From positions 2,480,001-2,544,000 of the forward strand of contig NZ_CP095078.1 of assembly GCF_022919075.1 (NCBI RefSeq): a stretch of DNA of 64,000 nucleotides, read 5' to 3'. The notes under the pieces are model-generated. The model searched no databases. It saw only the letters and a list, made by a program, of their open reading frames with translations, and was not told where the DNA came from. Shown here one piece after another: positions 9,523-20,809 of this stretch; within the stretch, counting starts at the first letter, position 1; the number at the start of each line of letters is the position of its first letter. Origin of the DNA: Nocardioides sp. W7. GTDB taxonomy: Bacteria > Actinomycetota > Actinomycetes > Propionibacteriales > Nocardioidaceae. Made by a program: the position numbers and the translations under genes.

Positions 9523-10681
9523 CCAGGATCCGGTCGTCCCCACGTCGCGGCTCGATCCGGCCGTCCCGGTTGCTCGTCGTCAGCCACAGCCGCCCGTCGG
9601 GCGCGGTGACGACGGTGCGCATCCGGCCGTAGTCGCCGACGAAGAAGGCCTGCGGATCGGTCGCCTTGCCGTCGACCAGGCTGACCCGCCACAGCCGCTC
9701 GCCCCGCAGCGCGGCGAGCCAGAGGTGGCCGCCGGCGTAGGCGAGACCGGAGGGGGAGGCGTCGTCGGTGCTCCAGGTGACCTGCGGGTCGACGAAGCCC
9801 TGCTCGGTGCCGCCGGTGCCCTCGACCTCGGGCCAGCCGTAGTTGGCACCGGCGCGGATCTGGTTGAGCTCGTCGAAGGTCTGGTCGCCGAACTCCGAGG
9901 CCCACAGCTGGTCACCCACGAAGGCCAGGCCCTGCACGTTGCGGTGCCCCCAGGACCAGACCTCGCTGTCGAACGGGTTGCCCGGCGCCGGGTCACCGTC
10001 GGGGGTGATCCGCAGGATCTTGCCGCCGAGATCGTCGCGGTCCTGGGCCCGGTCGGGTTCGCCGATCTCGCCGGTGGTGACGTAGAGGAAGCCGTTGGGA
10101 CCGAACTCCAGCCGGCCGCCGTCGTGGCGGAAGCCGTTGGGGATCCCTGTCAGCACCGGCTCCGGTACGCCGAGGCGGTCGCCCCGCAGGGTGGCCCGGA
10201 CGACCCGGTTGTCCTCGGCGGTGCTGACGTAGAGGTAGACCTGCCGGTCCTCGGCGAAGGTCGGCGACACCGCGACGCCGAGCAGCCCGGCCTCGCCCTG
10301 GGGCGCCGCGGCGTCGATGGTGCCGAGCTCGGTGACCCGGTGCGGCTTCGCCCCGCCGATCCGCAGCACCCGGCGGGTGTCGCGCTCGGTGACGATCGCG
10401 TCTCCGTCGGGGAGGAAGTCCAGCCCCCACGGGGCCGCCAGCCCGGTCGCGATCGTCTCGATCACCTTCGGGGGGCGGTTCGAGACGGTCTCGCTCTCCC
10501 CGGTCGTGGTCGGCGCGGTCGGAACCGTCGGGCTCGGGGCCGCCGAGGTGGGCGTCGGGGTCGGCGTTGCGGTCGGGGTGCCCTCGATGTCGTAGGTGAC
10601 CTCGGACCCGTCCTGGGAGCAGCCGGTGAGCAGGGCAGCGGTGAGCACGGTGGTCGTGACCAGTGCGCGCGCCCGCCTCAT
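9509..10681 (-). CDS. PQQ-type glucose/sorbosone dehydrogenase lipoprotein
   Basis: 390 residues. Lipobox LLTGC near residues 17-21, then a Thr/Pro/Ser-rich linker to about residue 75, then a six-bladed beta-propeller. Recognisable blades: GLAAPWGLDFLPDG, a GEAGLLGVAVSPTF turn, RHDGGRLEFGPNGFLYVTTGE, and WSWGHRNVQGLAF, the pattern of soluble aldose-sugar/L-sorbosone dehydrogenases that use PQQ. Anchored to the outer face of the membrane. Lies 1 nt after a hydrolase gene on the same strand. Overlaps the convergent ECF S gene by 14 nt. No PQQ synthesis genes occur in the window. Confidence 0.88.
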   Translation of the reverse strand: MRRARALVTTTVLTAALLTGCSQDGSEVTYDIEGTPTATPTPTPTSAAPSPTVPTAPTTTGESETVSNRPPKVIETIATGLAAPWGLDFLPDGDAIVTERDTRRVLRIGGAKPHRVTELGTIDAAAPQGEAGLLGVAVSPTFAEDRQVYLYVSTAEDNRVVRATLRGDRLGVPEPVLTGIPNGFRHDGGRLEFGPNGFLYVTTGEIGEPDRAQDRDDLGGKILRITPDGDPAPGNPFDSEVWSWGHRNVQGLAFVGDQLWASEFGDQTFDELNQIRAGANYGWPEVEGTGGTEQGFVDPQVTWSTDDASPSGLAYAGGHLWLAALRGERLWRVSLVDGKATDPQAFFVGDYGRMRTVVTAPDGRLWLTTSNRDGRIEPRRGDDRILVIRP

Positions 10682-10682
10682 G

Positions 10683-11597
10683 TCAGCCGACCCTAGTGAG
10701 GAAGTCCAACAGCAGCGCGTGCACCCGGTCGGGCTGCTCCATCTGGATGAAGTGGCTCCCGCGCAGCTCGACGTACGTCGCGTCGGCGAGTCGGGCCGCG
10801 GCGGTGCGCATGTGGCGCGAGCCGGCCAGGACGTCGTACGACGCCGCCACGAACGCGACGGGCACCTTGATCCGGCTCAGCGGGACCCGAGGGTGCTCGG
10901 AGGAGCGGAGTGCGAGGTGGGCGTACCAGTCCAGCGGCGTGGTCAGGAACTCGCGCACCGCGGCGGCCGCGAGCTCGGGGTGGGGGACCGGCAACATGAA
11001 CCCGGAGTGCGAGAGCATCCCGATCGCCCGGCGGCCGACCGGGAGTCGGGCGGCGATCGGGGTGAGCGCGCGGCCACCCAGGCGCAGGCCGTGCGCCAGC
11101 CCGACGGTGAGCGCCCGGGCGGCGGGCCGGGGGAGCAGCAGTGGACCGAGCATGGTCGAGAACGTGTCGCCCGGGACGCCGGCGACGGCGAACAGGCCGG
11201 TGACCCGCTCGGGGTGGTCGGCGGCCACCTCGAACATCGTGTTGACGCCCATCGACCAGCCCATCAGCACAGCCCGGTCGATGCTGAAGTGGTCCATCAC
11301 CGAGAGCGCGTCCTCGACGAACTCGTCGATGCCGACCCGGTCGACGTCGACCGGGCGGTCCGAGCCCCCGGTGCCGCGGTGGTTCCAGGAGACGACCCGG
11401 ACGCCGCAGCCGGGGCGCAGCAGCGCCGGCCAGGTCCACGGGCTGGTCCCGAGCCCGTTGCAGAGGACGACCGTGGGGCCCTCGATGGTGCCGTCCGGGT
11501 CGTTGGTCCAGGCCCGCAGCCTGGTGCCGTCGTCGGAGAGGACGTCGCTGAATGCCAGGGTGGCGCCGGAGTCGACGCGGGCAGCGGAGGACGGCAT
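10683..11597 (-). CDS. Alpha/beta hydrolase
   Basis: 304 residues. Nucleophile elbow GWSMG, an oxyanion region NGLGTSPWTW and WNHRGTGGSD, and a late GSHFIQMEQP that supplies the catalytic His. Reads as a cytoplasmic esterase/epoxide-hydrolase type fold; substrate unknown. Start ATG at 11597 was chosen because a TACCAT box (11604-11609) sits 6 nt upstream, the leaderless pattern seen at many genes here; the frame is open further upstream without homology. Ends 1 nt before the dehydrogenase lipoprotein, so the two are probably co-transcribed. Confidence 0.88.
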   Translation of the reverse strand: MPSSAARVDSGATLAFSDVLSDDGTRLRAWTNDPDGTIEGPTVVLCNGLGTSPWTWPALLRPGCGVRVVSWNHRGTGGSDRPVDVDRVGIDEFVEDALSVMDHFSIDRAVLMGWSMGVNTMFEVAADHPERVTGLFAVAGVPGDTFSTMLGPLLLPRPAARALTVGLAHGLRLGGRALTPIAARLPVGRRAIGMLSHSGFMLPVPHPELAAAAVREFLTTPLDWYAHLALRSSEHPRVPLSRIKVPVAFVAASYDVLAGSRHMRTAAARLADATYVELRGSHFIQMEQPDRVHALLLDFLTRVG

Positions 11598-11632
11598 GCC
11601 CGCATGGTAGGGCCGCCGGCGGCGCGGGACGA

Positions 11633-11872
11633 TCAGCGGGACGCGCGCGTCTCGTTCGCGCGAGGGGCGGGCGCAGGGTCGCGGTGGGCGAGGAACTCCT
11701 CCACCTCCCGGCGCTCGGCCCGGCGCTGGGCCAGCTCCGTCGAGGCGACCATGGCGTTGCGGCGGGCGCGCAGCTGGGACTCGACCGACCAACGATCGAA
11801 GCGGCGCTCGGCCCGGTGGACCAGCTGGGCGAGGGGGGTGACGGCGGAGACGGACAGCGCGGCAACGGACAT
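11633..11872 (-). CDS. Small hypothetical protein, 79 aa
   Basis: Starts ATG with a GGAGCT ribosome site 4-9 nt upstream. Sequence is Arg/Glu/Ala-rich with predicted helices around REVEEFLAH and ends in a basic unstructured tail. No motif recognised. Start signal and codon bias support a real gene; function unknown. Confidence 0.6.
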   Translation of the reverse strand: MSVAALSVSAVTPLAQLVHRAERRFDRWSVESQLRARRNAMVASTELAQRRAERREVEEFLAHRDPAPAPRANETRASR

Positions 11873-11972
11873 GGAAGCTCCGAGATCAGGTGCTGGGGGG
11901 AGGCCCCAGCGTAGGACAGTCGGGCGTCGGACGGGACACCGTGACGTGACGAGATCGTGAACGGAGGCCGGC

Positions 11973-12830
11973 TCAGTCCGGTGCCGGCTCGGCCAGCACC
12001 TGCCCGGAGCGGGTCGCCCCGACGCTCGCGACGACGACGCAGACCATCGCCGCCCACTGGACCGGGCTCAGGAACTCCGCCAGTACGACGATGCCGGCCA
12101 GCGCCGCGACGGCGGGCTCCAGGCTCATCAGGATGCTGAACACCGACGGCCGGATCGAGCGGAGCGCGACCAGCTCGCAGGTGTAGGGGATCACCGAGCT
12201 GAGCAGCCCGACCAGCGCGCCGAGGAGCAGGATCCGCCCGTCGCCCAGCTCGTCGCCGTGCCGGCCCAGGGCGAGCGGCGTCAGCAGCAGCATGGCGACC
12301 ACGCTCGCCACGACCAGGCCGTCGAAGCCGGGCCAGCGGCGTCCGGTCCGCGCGCTCATCAGGATGTACGTCGCCCACGCGGCGCCGGCCAGCAGCGCGT
12401 ACAGCACCCCCACCGGGTCGAGGTCGGTGCGCTCGAAGCCGAGCAGCAGCACCCCGAGCGCGGCCAGGCCCACCCAGAGCAGGTCCTGGACCCGCCGGGA
12501 GCCCAGCACCGCGAGGGTCAGCGGGCCGACGAACTCGATGGTGACCGCCAGCCCGAGCGGGATCCGCTGGAAGGACTGGTAGATCGCCCAGTTCATCAGT
12601 CCGAGACTGGCGCCGTACGCCAGCACGACCAGCCAGTCCTCGCGGGTCTTCCCCCGGAGCGCCGGACGGGCGATCGCGAGCATGATCAGCGCACTCGCCG
12701 TCAGCCGCAGCCAGACGATCGCCGTCGGGTCGGCCTCGTCGAACAGGCTCTTGGCGATGCCGGCGCCGAACTGCACCGAGAGGATCCCGATCAGGACCAA
12801 CCAGACCGGCGATGACTTCGGGACGGTCAC
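11973..12830 (-). CDS. EamA-family DMT transporter
   Basis: 285 residues with about ten hydrophobic helices in two repeats (1-140 and 145-280), the EamA/RhaT drug/metabolite exporter layout; RLTASALIMLAIARP in the first repeat and SVFSILMSLEPAVAALAGIVVLAEFLSPVQW in the second are the hallmark segments. Likely exports amino acids or similar small metabolites; substrate unknown. GTG start with TAGGTT at 12837-12842 placed 6 nt upstream, so the mRNA is probably leaderless. Divergent from the BNR-repeat gene with 44 nt between starts. Confidence 0.9.
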   Translation of the reverse strand: MTVPKSSPVWLVLIGILSVQFGAGIAKSLFDEADPTAIVWLRLTASALIMLAIARPALRGKTREDWLVVLAYGASLGLMNWAIYQSFQRIPLGLAVTIEFVGPLTLAVLGSRRVQDLLWVGLAALGVLLLGFERTDLDPVGVLYALLAGAAWATYILMSARTGRRWPGFDGLVVASVVAMLLLTPLALGRHGDELGDGRILLLGALVGLLSSVIPYTCELVALRSIRPSVFSILMSLEPAVAALAGIVVLAEFLSPVQWAAMVCVVVASVGATRSGQVLAEPAPD

Positions 12831-12874
12831 CGGGTCAACCTATCGACGTCAGGTCAGCGACGAAGGAGGCAGGG

Positions 12875-13957
12875 ATGGGCACGGTGCTGATGGTGGGCAC
12901 GCGCAAGGGGCTGTGGATCGGTACGGCGGGCGACGACCGCACCGACTGGGAGTTCACCGGACCGCACCACGACATGGAGGAGGTCTACTCCTGCCTGGTC
13001 GACACCCGATCCTCGTCGCCGCGGCTGCTGGCCGGGGCGTCGTCGAGCTGGCTGGGCCCGCAGGTCCGGTGGTCCGACGACCTGGGAGCGACCTGGAGCG
13101 AGACGCCCAACGGCGCGGTCCGCTTCCCCGAGGGGTCGGACGCGTCCGTCGAGCGGGTCTGGCAGCTGGTGCCCGGCGCCGAGGACGGCGTCGTGTACGC
13201 CGGCACCGAGCCCGGCGCGGTCTGGCGCTCGGCCGACGGCGGCGCCCACTTCGAGCTCGAGCGTGCGCTGTGGGAGCACCCCCACCGCCCGGAGTGGGGC
13301 GCCGGCTTCGGCGGCCAGGCCTTCCACACGATCCTCCCGCACCCCACCGACCCAGCATCGGTGACGGTGGCGATCTCGACCGGCGGGGTCTACCAGACCG
13401 CCGACGGCGGCGCGTCCTGGGCGCCGCGCAACCAGGGCATCCGGGCCGAGTTCCTGCCCGAGGGCCAGCAGTACCCCGAGTTCGGCCAGTGCGTCCACAA
13501 GGTCACCCGCCACCCGGCCCGGCCCGAGCGGCTGTTCCTGCAGAACCACGGGGGCGTCTACCGCTCCGACGACCACGCCGCGACCTGGGTCTCGATCGCC
13601 GACGGGCTGCCGGCCGACTTCGGGTTCCCGGTCGTCGTACACCCCCACGAGCCGGACACGGTCTTCGTCTTCCCGCTCAACGCCGGCTTCGGCCGCTACC
13701 CGACCGACGGCCGGGCCCGGGTGTGGCGCTCGCGCGACGCGGGGGAGTCGTGGGAGGAGCTCGGCACCGGCCTGCCCGACTACTTCTACGTCGGGGTGAT
13801 GCGCGACGCGATGTGCACCGACGACCACGACGCCGCCGGCCTGTACGTCGGTGCCCGCAACGGCGCGGTCTGGGGCTCCACCGACGACGGCGACTCCTGG
13901 CGGCCGCTGGTGGCCAACCTGCCGGACGTGATGGTGGTGCGCGCCGCCCGGGTCTGA
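12875..13957 (+). CDS. BNR/Asp-box beta-propeller protein (sialidase-like fold)
   Basis: 360 residues. Six or seven Asp-box-type turns of the form S-x-D-x-G-x-S/T-W are spread along the chain (WSDDLGATWSE, RSADGGAHFE, QTADGGASWAP, RSDDHAATWVS, RSRDAGESWEE, STDDGDSWRP). No signal peptide, so probably cytoplasmic. The arginine triad of true sialidases was not identifiable, so an enzymatic sialidase role is doubtful; such proteins are usually annotated WD40/YVTN or glycosyl hydrolase of unknown substrate. ATG chosen for the AAGGAGG ribosome site at 12863-12869. Confidence 0.82.
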   Translation: MGTVLMVGTRKGLWIGTAGDDRTDWEFTGPHHDMEEVYSCLVDTRSSSPRLLAGASSSWLGPQVRWSDDLGATWSETPNGAVRFPEGSDASVERVWQLVPGAEDGVVYAGTEPGAVWRSADGGAHFELERALWEHPHRPEWGAGFGGQAFHTILPHPTDPASVTVAISTGGVYQTADGGASWAPRNQGIRAEFLPEGQQYPEFGQCVHKVTRHPARPERLFLQNHGGVYRSDDHAATWVSIADGLPADFGFPVVVHPHEPDTVFVFPLNAGFGRYPTDGRARVWRSRDAGESWEELGTGLPDYFYVGVMRDAMCTDDHDAAGLYVGARNGAVWGSTDDGDSWRPLVANLPDVMVVRAARV

Positions 13958-13967
13958 GCTCCGCCGG

Positions 13968-16562
13968 TCACTGCGGGACGTGGGTGCCGATCGGCGCGGC
14001 CTGCTCGTGGAAGACCGGCAGCTCGCCGGTCTCGGGCTCGTGCACGATCGGGTCGGGCACGCCGGAGGTGATGGTGCTGCCGTCGGCGCGGACGCCACCG
14101 GTGATCGGCTGGTCGTTGATGACCCCGGACATCCGGGGGCCCTGGTCGGCGAGCGCGACCACCAGCGGCGCGGCCGCGCTTAGGACGTACGACGTGCCGC
14201 GCACGCTGAGCGTCACGGTGGCGTCCGGGCACGCGGGCTCCGCCAGCGTGATCGTCAGCTGGTCCTCGGTGACCGCGACGACCAGCCGCGACCCCTGCCA
14301 GGCGAGCCGGTAGCACAGGGACGGCCAGCCGACCGGCAGCCGCGGGTCGAAGGAGAGGTCGCCGCCGTGGTCGCGCATCCCGCCGAAGCCCGAGACCAGC
14401 GCGCTCCACACGCCACCGCACGAGGCGACGTGCATGCCGTCGACGGTGTTGCCGTGCAGGTTGGCCAGATCGACGTACAGCGCCTCGTAGAAGTAGCGCA
14501 GCGCCGTCTCGTGGTGGCCGACCTCGGCCGAGATGATCGACTGCACGCACGCCGACAGGGTGGAGTCGCCGGTCGTGATCGGGTCGTAGTACTCGAAGTC
14601 GGCGCGCTTCTCCTCCTGGGTGAACCGGTCGCCCTGGAGGAACAGGGCGAGCACCACGTCGGCCTGCTTCAGCACCTGGAACCGGTAGATCACCAGCGGG
14701 TGGAAGTGCAGCAGCAGCGGTCGCAGCTCGGCCGGGGTCTGCGAGAGGTCCCAGACCTCGCGGTCGAGGAAGAAGTCGTCCTGCGGGTGGATGCCGAGGC
14801 CGTCGTCGAACGGGATCGACATGCCCACCGCGCAGCGCCGCCACTCCTCGACCTCCTCGCCGTCGAGGTCGAGCCGGGCCCGGATCCGGTCGAACTCGAC
14901 CGGATCGGCTTCGCGGACGTACTCGACGGCCTCGACGGCCTGCTCGAGGTTGAAGCGGGCCATCACGTTGGTGAACAGGTTGTTGTTGACGACGGTCGTG
15001 TACTCGTCGGGACCGGTCACGCCGTGGATGTGGAAGCTCGGCTCGCCGTTGCTGCGCCAGAAGCCGAGGTCGGCCCACATCCGTGCGGTCTCGACCAGGA
15101 TGTCGATGCCCTCGCGGACCATGAAGCCGCGGTCGCCGGTCGCGCGGACGTACTTCACCAGGGCGTAGGCGATGTCGGCGTCGATGTGCACCTGCGCCGA
15201 GCCGGCCGCGTAGTACGCCGACGCCTCCTCGCCGTTGATCGTGCGCCACGGGTACATCGCCCCGCTCTGGGCCATCTCTCGGGCGCGGGTGCGGGCCGCG
15301 GGCAGCATCATCGAGCGGAAGTGCAGGGTGTTGCGAGCGACCTCGGGCAGCGTGTAGGTCAGGAACGGGATGACGTAGACCTCGGTGTCCCAGAAGTAGT
15401 GGCCCTCGTAGCCCGAGCCGGTCACCCCCTTCGCGGGGACGCCGAGGCCGTCGGTGCGGCCGCTGGCCTGGGCGAGGGAGAACAGGTTGAAGCGCGCCGC
15501 CTGCTGGACGGCGTGCAGGTTGTGGTTCGCGCTGCCGTCCTGGGGGCCGATCTCGACGTCCGCGGAGTCCCAGAAGCGGGTGAACCAGCCGCGCTGCTCC
15601 TCCAGGTAGTGCCGGTACCCCTGGCGCTTGGCGCGGTCCAGCGTGCGGTCGCACCGGTCCGAGAGCTCACGCAGCGGGACGCCGCGCGAGGAGTGGTAGG
15701 CGATGGTCTTGCAGAGCGTGACGGTGCTGCCCTCGGTGGCGTTGACCCGGAACACCGTCTTGGCGAGGTCCTCGTCGCCCCTGACCACGACCTCGTGCTC
15801 GTCGGTCGTGATCAGCTCGTGGTCGGCGGCGACCGCGAGGGTCATCCCGGACGTGGCGCACCGGTAGCCGAGCAGCATCCGGTCGTCGCGGGAGTAGTGC
15901 AGCCCGGGTAGCAGCACCCGGCCCTCGAACGCCGCGGCCTTGCGCGGGTCGACCGTCACGGCGGCCGAGGCGGGGGTCACCGGGGCCTGGTACTCGTCGC
16001 GGCCGTCCTGGCGGTTGATGATCTGCGACGAGATGACCACCGGGGCGTCGCCGGTGAGCATGGTGATCTCCAGCGTCAGGAACGACAGGTGCCGCTGGGT
16101 CATCGAGACCATCCGGGTGGAGTGGATCCGCACCCGCTTGCCCGACGGCGTCCGCCAGACCAGGTTGCGGCGCAGCACCCCGTCGCGGAAGTCCAGCGAG
16201 CGCTCGTAGAACTCCAGGTCGGCGGTGCCGAAGGTCAGCGGCTCGTCGTCGATGTAGATCTTCATGACCTTCGCGTCGGGCACGTTGACGATGGTCTGGC
16301 CGGTGCGCGCGAAGCCGAACGCGGCCTCGGCGTGCCGGATCGGCCAGGTCTCGTGGAAGCCGTTGACGAAGGTGCCGTGGGCGTACGACGGCCGCCCCTC
16401 CTCGGGGTTGCCGCGCATTCCGAGGTAGCCGTTGGCGACCGTGAACAGGGTCTCGGTGATGCCCAGGTCGTCGGGGTGGTAGCTGGTCTCGACCAGGCGC
16501 CACGGGTCGATCGGGAACCGGCCCCGGTCGATCGGGTCGGGGCCCACCTTGCGGGGGTTCAT
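13968..16562 (-). CDS. Glycoside hydrolase family 65 phosphorylase (trehalose/maltose/kojibiose type)
   Basis: 864 residues; longer than the 750-790 usual for the family, with a C-terminal extension. N-terminal beta-sandwich (about 20-290), helical linker, then the (alpha/alpha)6 catalytic barrel. Seen: [16 protein letters not shown] near the N-terminus, [14 protein letters not shown], and the general-acid loop TGPDEY with Glu520. Family members phosphorolyse alpha-linked disaccharides to beta-glucose-1-phosphate and glucose. The ATG overlaps the stop of the beta-phosphoglucomutase gene upstream by 4 nt, the expected partner that converts the product to glucose-6-phosphate. Which disaccharide is used cannot be told from motifs. 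Confidence 0.92.
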   Translation of the reverse strand: MNPRKVGPDPIDRGRFPIDPWRLVETSYHPDDLGITETLFTVANGYLGMRGNPEEGRPSYAHGTFVNGFHETWPIRHAEAAFGFARTGQTIVNVPDAKVMKIYIDDEPLTFGTADLEFYERSLDFRDGVLRRNLVWRTPSGKRVRIHSTRMVSMTQRHLSFLTLEITMLTGDAPVVISSQIINRQDGRDEYQAPVTPASAAVTVDPRKAAAFEGRVLLPGLHYSRDDRMLLGYRCATSGMTLAVAADHELITTDEHEVVVRGDEDLAKTVFRVNATEGSTVTLCKTIAYHSSRGVPLRELSDRCDRTLDRAKRQGYRHYLEEQRGWFTRFWDSADVEIGPQDGSANHNLHAVQQAARFNLFSLAQASGRTDGLGVPAKGVTGSGYEGHYFWDTEVYVIPFLTYTLPEVARNTLHFRSMMLPAARTRAREMAQSGAMYPWRTINGEEASAYYAAGSAQVHIDADIAYALVKYVRATGDRGFMVREGIDILVETARMWADLGFWRSNGEPSFHIHGVTGPDEYTTVVNNNLFTNVMARFNLEQAVEAVEYVREADPVEFDRIRARLDLDGEEVEEWRRCAVGMSIPFDDGLGIHPQDDFFLDREVWDLSQTPAELRPLLLHFHPLVIYRFQVLKQADVVLALFLQGDRFTQEEKRADFEYYDPITTGDSTLSACVQSIISAEVGHHETALRYFYEALYVDLANLHGNTVDGMHVASCGGVWSALVSGFGGMRDHGGDLSFDPRLPVGWPSLCYRLAWQGSRLVVAVTEDQLTITLAEPACPDATVTLSVRGTSYVLSAAAPLVVALADQGPRMSGVINDQPITGGVRADGSTITSGVPDPIVHEPETGELPVFHEQAAPIGTHVPQ

Positions 16563-17299
16563 GGGACCAGCTCGGCGAGGTCGCGGACCACCACTGTCGC
16601 TCCGGCGTCGCGGAGCACCTGCTCGCCCGCGCCCCGGTCGACACCCACGACGGCGGCGAACCCGCCCGCCGCTCCCGCCCGCACGCCGGAGACGGCGTCC
16701 TCGAGCACGACCGCCCCGGCGGCGGGGACGCCGAGAGCCTCGGCGGCGTGCTGGAACGTGTCAGGGGCCGGCTTGCCGGGCAGGCCCAGCTCCTCGGCCA
16801 CCTTGCCGCTCACGACCGTCCGGAACCGGTCGAGCAGCCCGGCCGCCTCCAGCACCGCCGGCGCGTTGACCGAGGAGGAGACGACGGCCAGCGGCATGCC
16901 GAGGTCGCGCAGGTGGTCGAGGAGCGCGACCGAGCCGGGGTACGCCGTCACGCCGTCGCGCGCCAGCACCTCGTTGAAGGCCTCGTTCTTCCGGTTGCCC
17001 AGCCCGCGGACCGTCTCCGCGCTCGCCGGGTCGTCGCTGGTGCCCTCGGGCAGCTCGATGCCGCGGGCGGCGAGGAAGTCGCGGACCCCGTCGTACCGCG
17101 GCTTGCCGTCGACGTGGGCGAAGTAGTCGGCGTCGGTGTACGACGTGCGATCGCCCGGACCGGCGTACGCCTCCAGGAACGCGTTGAACATCTCCGCCCA
17201 GGCGCGCATGTGCACCTCGGCGGTCGGGGTGACCACCCCGTCGAGGTCGAACAGGGCTGCCTCGACATCGCCCCAGGCCAGCGGCTTGACCGGATCCAC
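16559..17299 (-). CDS. pgmB: Beta-phosphoglucomutase, HAD superfamily
   Basis: 246 residues. HAD motif I is ALFDLDGVV, with the nucleophile and acid Asp pair; motif [10 protein letters not shown], and motif [21 protein letters not shown] helical cap (about 30-95) carries the substrate loop. Converts beta-glucose-1-phosphate from the adjacent GH65 enzyme to glucose-6-phosphate. GTG at 17299 chosen because TAGCGT (minus strand of 17307-17312) lies 7 nt upstream, a leaderless start; a GTG 9 nt further upstream is the alternative. Divergent from ilvD. Confidence 0.9.
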   Translation of the reverse strand: MDPVKPLAWGDVEAALFDLDGVVTPTAEVHMRAWAEMFNAFLEAYAGPGDRTSYTDADYFAHVDGKPRYDGVRDFLAARGIELPEGTSDDPASAETVRGLGNRKNEAFNEVLARDGVTAYPGSVALLDHLRDLGMPLAVVSSSVNAPAVLEAAGLLDRFRTVVSGKVAEELGLPGKPAPDTFQHAAEALGVPAAGAVVLEDAVSGVRAGAAGGFAAVVGVDRGAGEQVLRDAGATVVVRDLAELVP

Positions 17300-17463
17300 G
17301 GAGACCACGCTAGGGGGTCGGACCCCCGATGCGTCCAGACCACACGCGCAGGGACGTTGAGAGACCCGCCACTCCGAAGCCCGACTCGGGCACAAAGCCG
17401 GCCGAGGACGCCGGCCGGGGACGCCGGACCTGAGACCGCCCTACGCCGCGCTCGGGCCGCGAT

Positions 17464-17469
17464 TAGGCT
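17464..17469 (+). promoter_or_regulatory. -10 box of the leaderless ilvD promoter
   Basis: TAGGCT lies 7 nt before the ilvD ATG and no ribosome site is present, so transcription probably begins at the start codon. Confidence 0.65.
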
Positions 17470-17476
17470 CGTGGGC

Positions 17477-19171
<1,695 letters not shown>

Positions 19172-19184
19172 GGGCGCGCGGGGG

Positions 19185-19760
19185 ATGGGGAAGACCTACG
19201 ACGCGATCGACGCACGCCTGCGGGCGTTCGTCGAGCGGCAGCCGGTCTTCTTCGTGGCGACCGCGCCGTCCGGCGACGGGGGCCACGTCAACGTCTCCCC
19301 GAAGGGCCTCGCCGACACCTTCGCGGTCGTCGACGAGCACACCGTCGCCTACCTCGACCTGACCGCCAGCGGCGCCGAGACGATCGCCCACCTGCGGCAG
19401 AACGGCCGGATCACGCTGATGTTCTGCTCCTTCGAGCGGACGCCCAACGTGGTGCGGCTGCACGGCCGCGGCCGGGTGGTCACCGTGTACGACGACGAGT
19501 TCGCCGCCTGGGCCGCCCGCTTCCCCGAGAACCCCGCCGCCCGCGCGGTGATCGTGGTCGACGTGGAGCGGGTCAGCGACTCGTGCGGCTACGCGCTGCC
19601 GCTGCTCACCCTCGACGAGGAGCGCGACCTGCTCACCCCGAACATGGAGCGCCGCGGCCCCCGCGGCGTGGTCGCCTACCGGGTCAAGAAGAACCGGACC
19701 AGCATCGACGGCCTGCCCGCCTTCGACCAGGACCCGGTGCCGGGCCGGGAGGAGTCGTGA
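19185..19760 (+). CDS. Pyridoxamine 5'-phosphate oxidase-like FMN protein
   Basis: 191 residues. Split-barrel flavin-binding fold: FFVATAPSGDGGHVNVSPKG at the N-terminus, LDLTASGAETIAHL, ITLMFCSFERTPNVVRLHGRG, matching the PNPOx-like family that binds FMN or F420. Substrate unknown; these proteins are common single genes in actinobacteria and are not true PdxH. Starts 13 nt after ilvD; stop overlaps the next GTG by 4 nt. Confidence 0.85.
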   Translation: MGKTYDAIDARLRAFVERQPVFFVATAPSGDGGHVNVSPKGLADTFAVVDEHTVAYLDLTASGAETIAHLRQNGRITLMFCSFERTPNVVRLHGRGRVVTVYDDEFAAWAARFPENPAARAVIVVDVERVSDSCGYALPLLTLDEERDLLTPNMERRGPRGVVAYRVKKNRTSIDGLPAFDQDPVPGREES

Positions 19761-20809
19761 CCGCGCCGCCGTCGGGTCCCGGTCGTCCGGAGCCCACGGG
19801 ACCGGTCCTGTTCCTGCTGCTCCTGGTGCTGCTCGGCCTGATCGCGGTCGCGTGGGACGCGGGCTACCAGACCACGCCCGCCGGGCCCGGGCTGCCGCAG
19901 GCAGCGGCGGAGCCGGCCGGGCCTCCCGGGCCTCCTGCACCCGCTGAGCCGCCGGTCGTCGAGGAGCCGGCTGCTCCCGCCGCTCCTGCCGAACCGGCCG
20001 AGAAGGCCGGGGCGGAGCCGGTGACCACGCTGCCGGGCGGCCGGACCCGGGTGTTCGAGGGGCGCCGGTTCCTGGTCGCGCACTACGGCACCGCCGGCAC
20101 GGGCGCGCTCGGCGTGCTGGGGGAGCGGCCGCCCGAGCGGGCCGCGGCCGCCGTACGCCGTACCGCCCGAGCCTTCCGGCGGCCGGGGCGACCGGTCCAG
20201 CCCGTCTTCGAGCTGATCGTCACCGTCGCCGACTCCCAGCCCGGCCCCGACGGCGACTACAGCCACGACATCGAGCGCGCGGACGTGCGCCGCTACATCG
20301 CCGCGGCCCGCAGGCACGGGGTCCTGCTGCTGCTCGACCTCCAGCCCGGGCGCTCGGACTTCCTGACCGTCGCCAAACGCTGGGAGTGGGCCCTGCGCGA
20401 CCCGTACGTCGGGCTCGCGCTCGACCCCGAGTGGCGGATGCCGAGCGGGCAGGTCCCCGGTCGGGTCGTCGGGCGGGTCCACGCCCGCGAGGTGAACAAG
20501 ACCTCCGCCTGGCTGGCCGGCCTGGTCCGGCGCGAGCGACTGCCCGAGAAGCTGTTCGTGCTGCACCAGTTCCGCACGTCCATGCTGCCCGACATCGAGC
20601 GGATCAAGAACCGCCCCGGCCTCGCGTCCGTGCAGCACGTCGACGGCTTCGGGAACCGCCGGGAGAAGCGGGCGACGTACACCGCCGTCGCCAAGCCGCG
20701 CCAGTTCACGATGGGCTTCAAGCTGTTCTACGACGAGGACGTCAACCGGATGGGCCCCGCCGACGTGCACGCGATCCGACCGCGCGTCCGGTTCGTCAGC
20801 TTCCAGTGA
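19757..20809 (+). CDS. Membrane-anchored extracellular protein of unknown function, TIM-barrel-like
   Basis: 350 residues. One N-terminal membrane helix (about 15-34, VLFLLLLVLLGLIAVAW), a Pro/Ala/Glu-rich stalk to about residue 95, then a folded domain. The domain has FLVAHYGTAGTGALGVLGE, a conserved-looking VFELIVTVADS strand, LLLDLQPG, GLALDPEWRMPSGQVPG and LFVLHQFRTSMLPD, with acidic residues at strand ends as in glycosidase-like barrels. I do not recognise a named family; a wall-polysaccharide role is only a guess. GTGA overlap upstream and 4-nt overlap with the FUSC-like gene downstream, so one transcription unit. Confidence 0.75.
   Translation: MTAPPSGPGRPEPTGPVLFLLLLVLLGLIAVAWDAGYQTTPAGPGLPQAAAEPAGPPGPPAPAEPPVVEEPAAPAAPAEPAEKAGAEPVTTLPGGRTRVFEGRRFLVAHYGTAGTGALGVLGERPPERAAAAVRRTARAFRRPGRPVQPVFELIVTVADSQPGPDGDYSHDIERADVRRYIAAARRHGVLLLLDLQPGRSDFLTVAKRWEWALRDPYVGLALDPEWRMPSGQVPGRVVGRVHAREVNKTSAWLAGLVRRERLPEKLFVLHQFRTSMLPDIERIKNRPGLASVQHVDGFGNRREKRATYTAVAKPRQFTMGFKLFYDEDVNRMGPADVHAIRPRVRFVSFQ

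Noticed and set aside
12875..13957. True sialidase assignment for the Asp-box protein
   Set aside because: The arginine triad and catalytic Tyr/Glu pair could not be found and there is no export signal.
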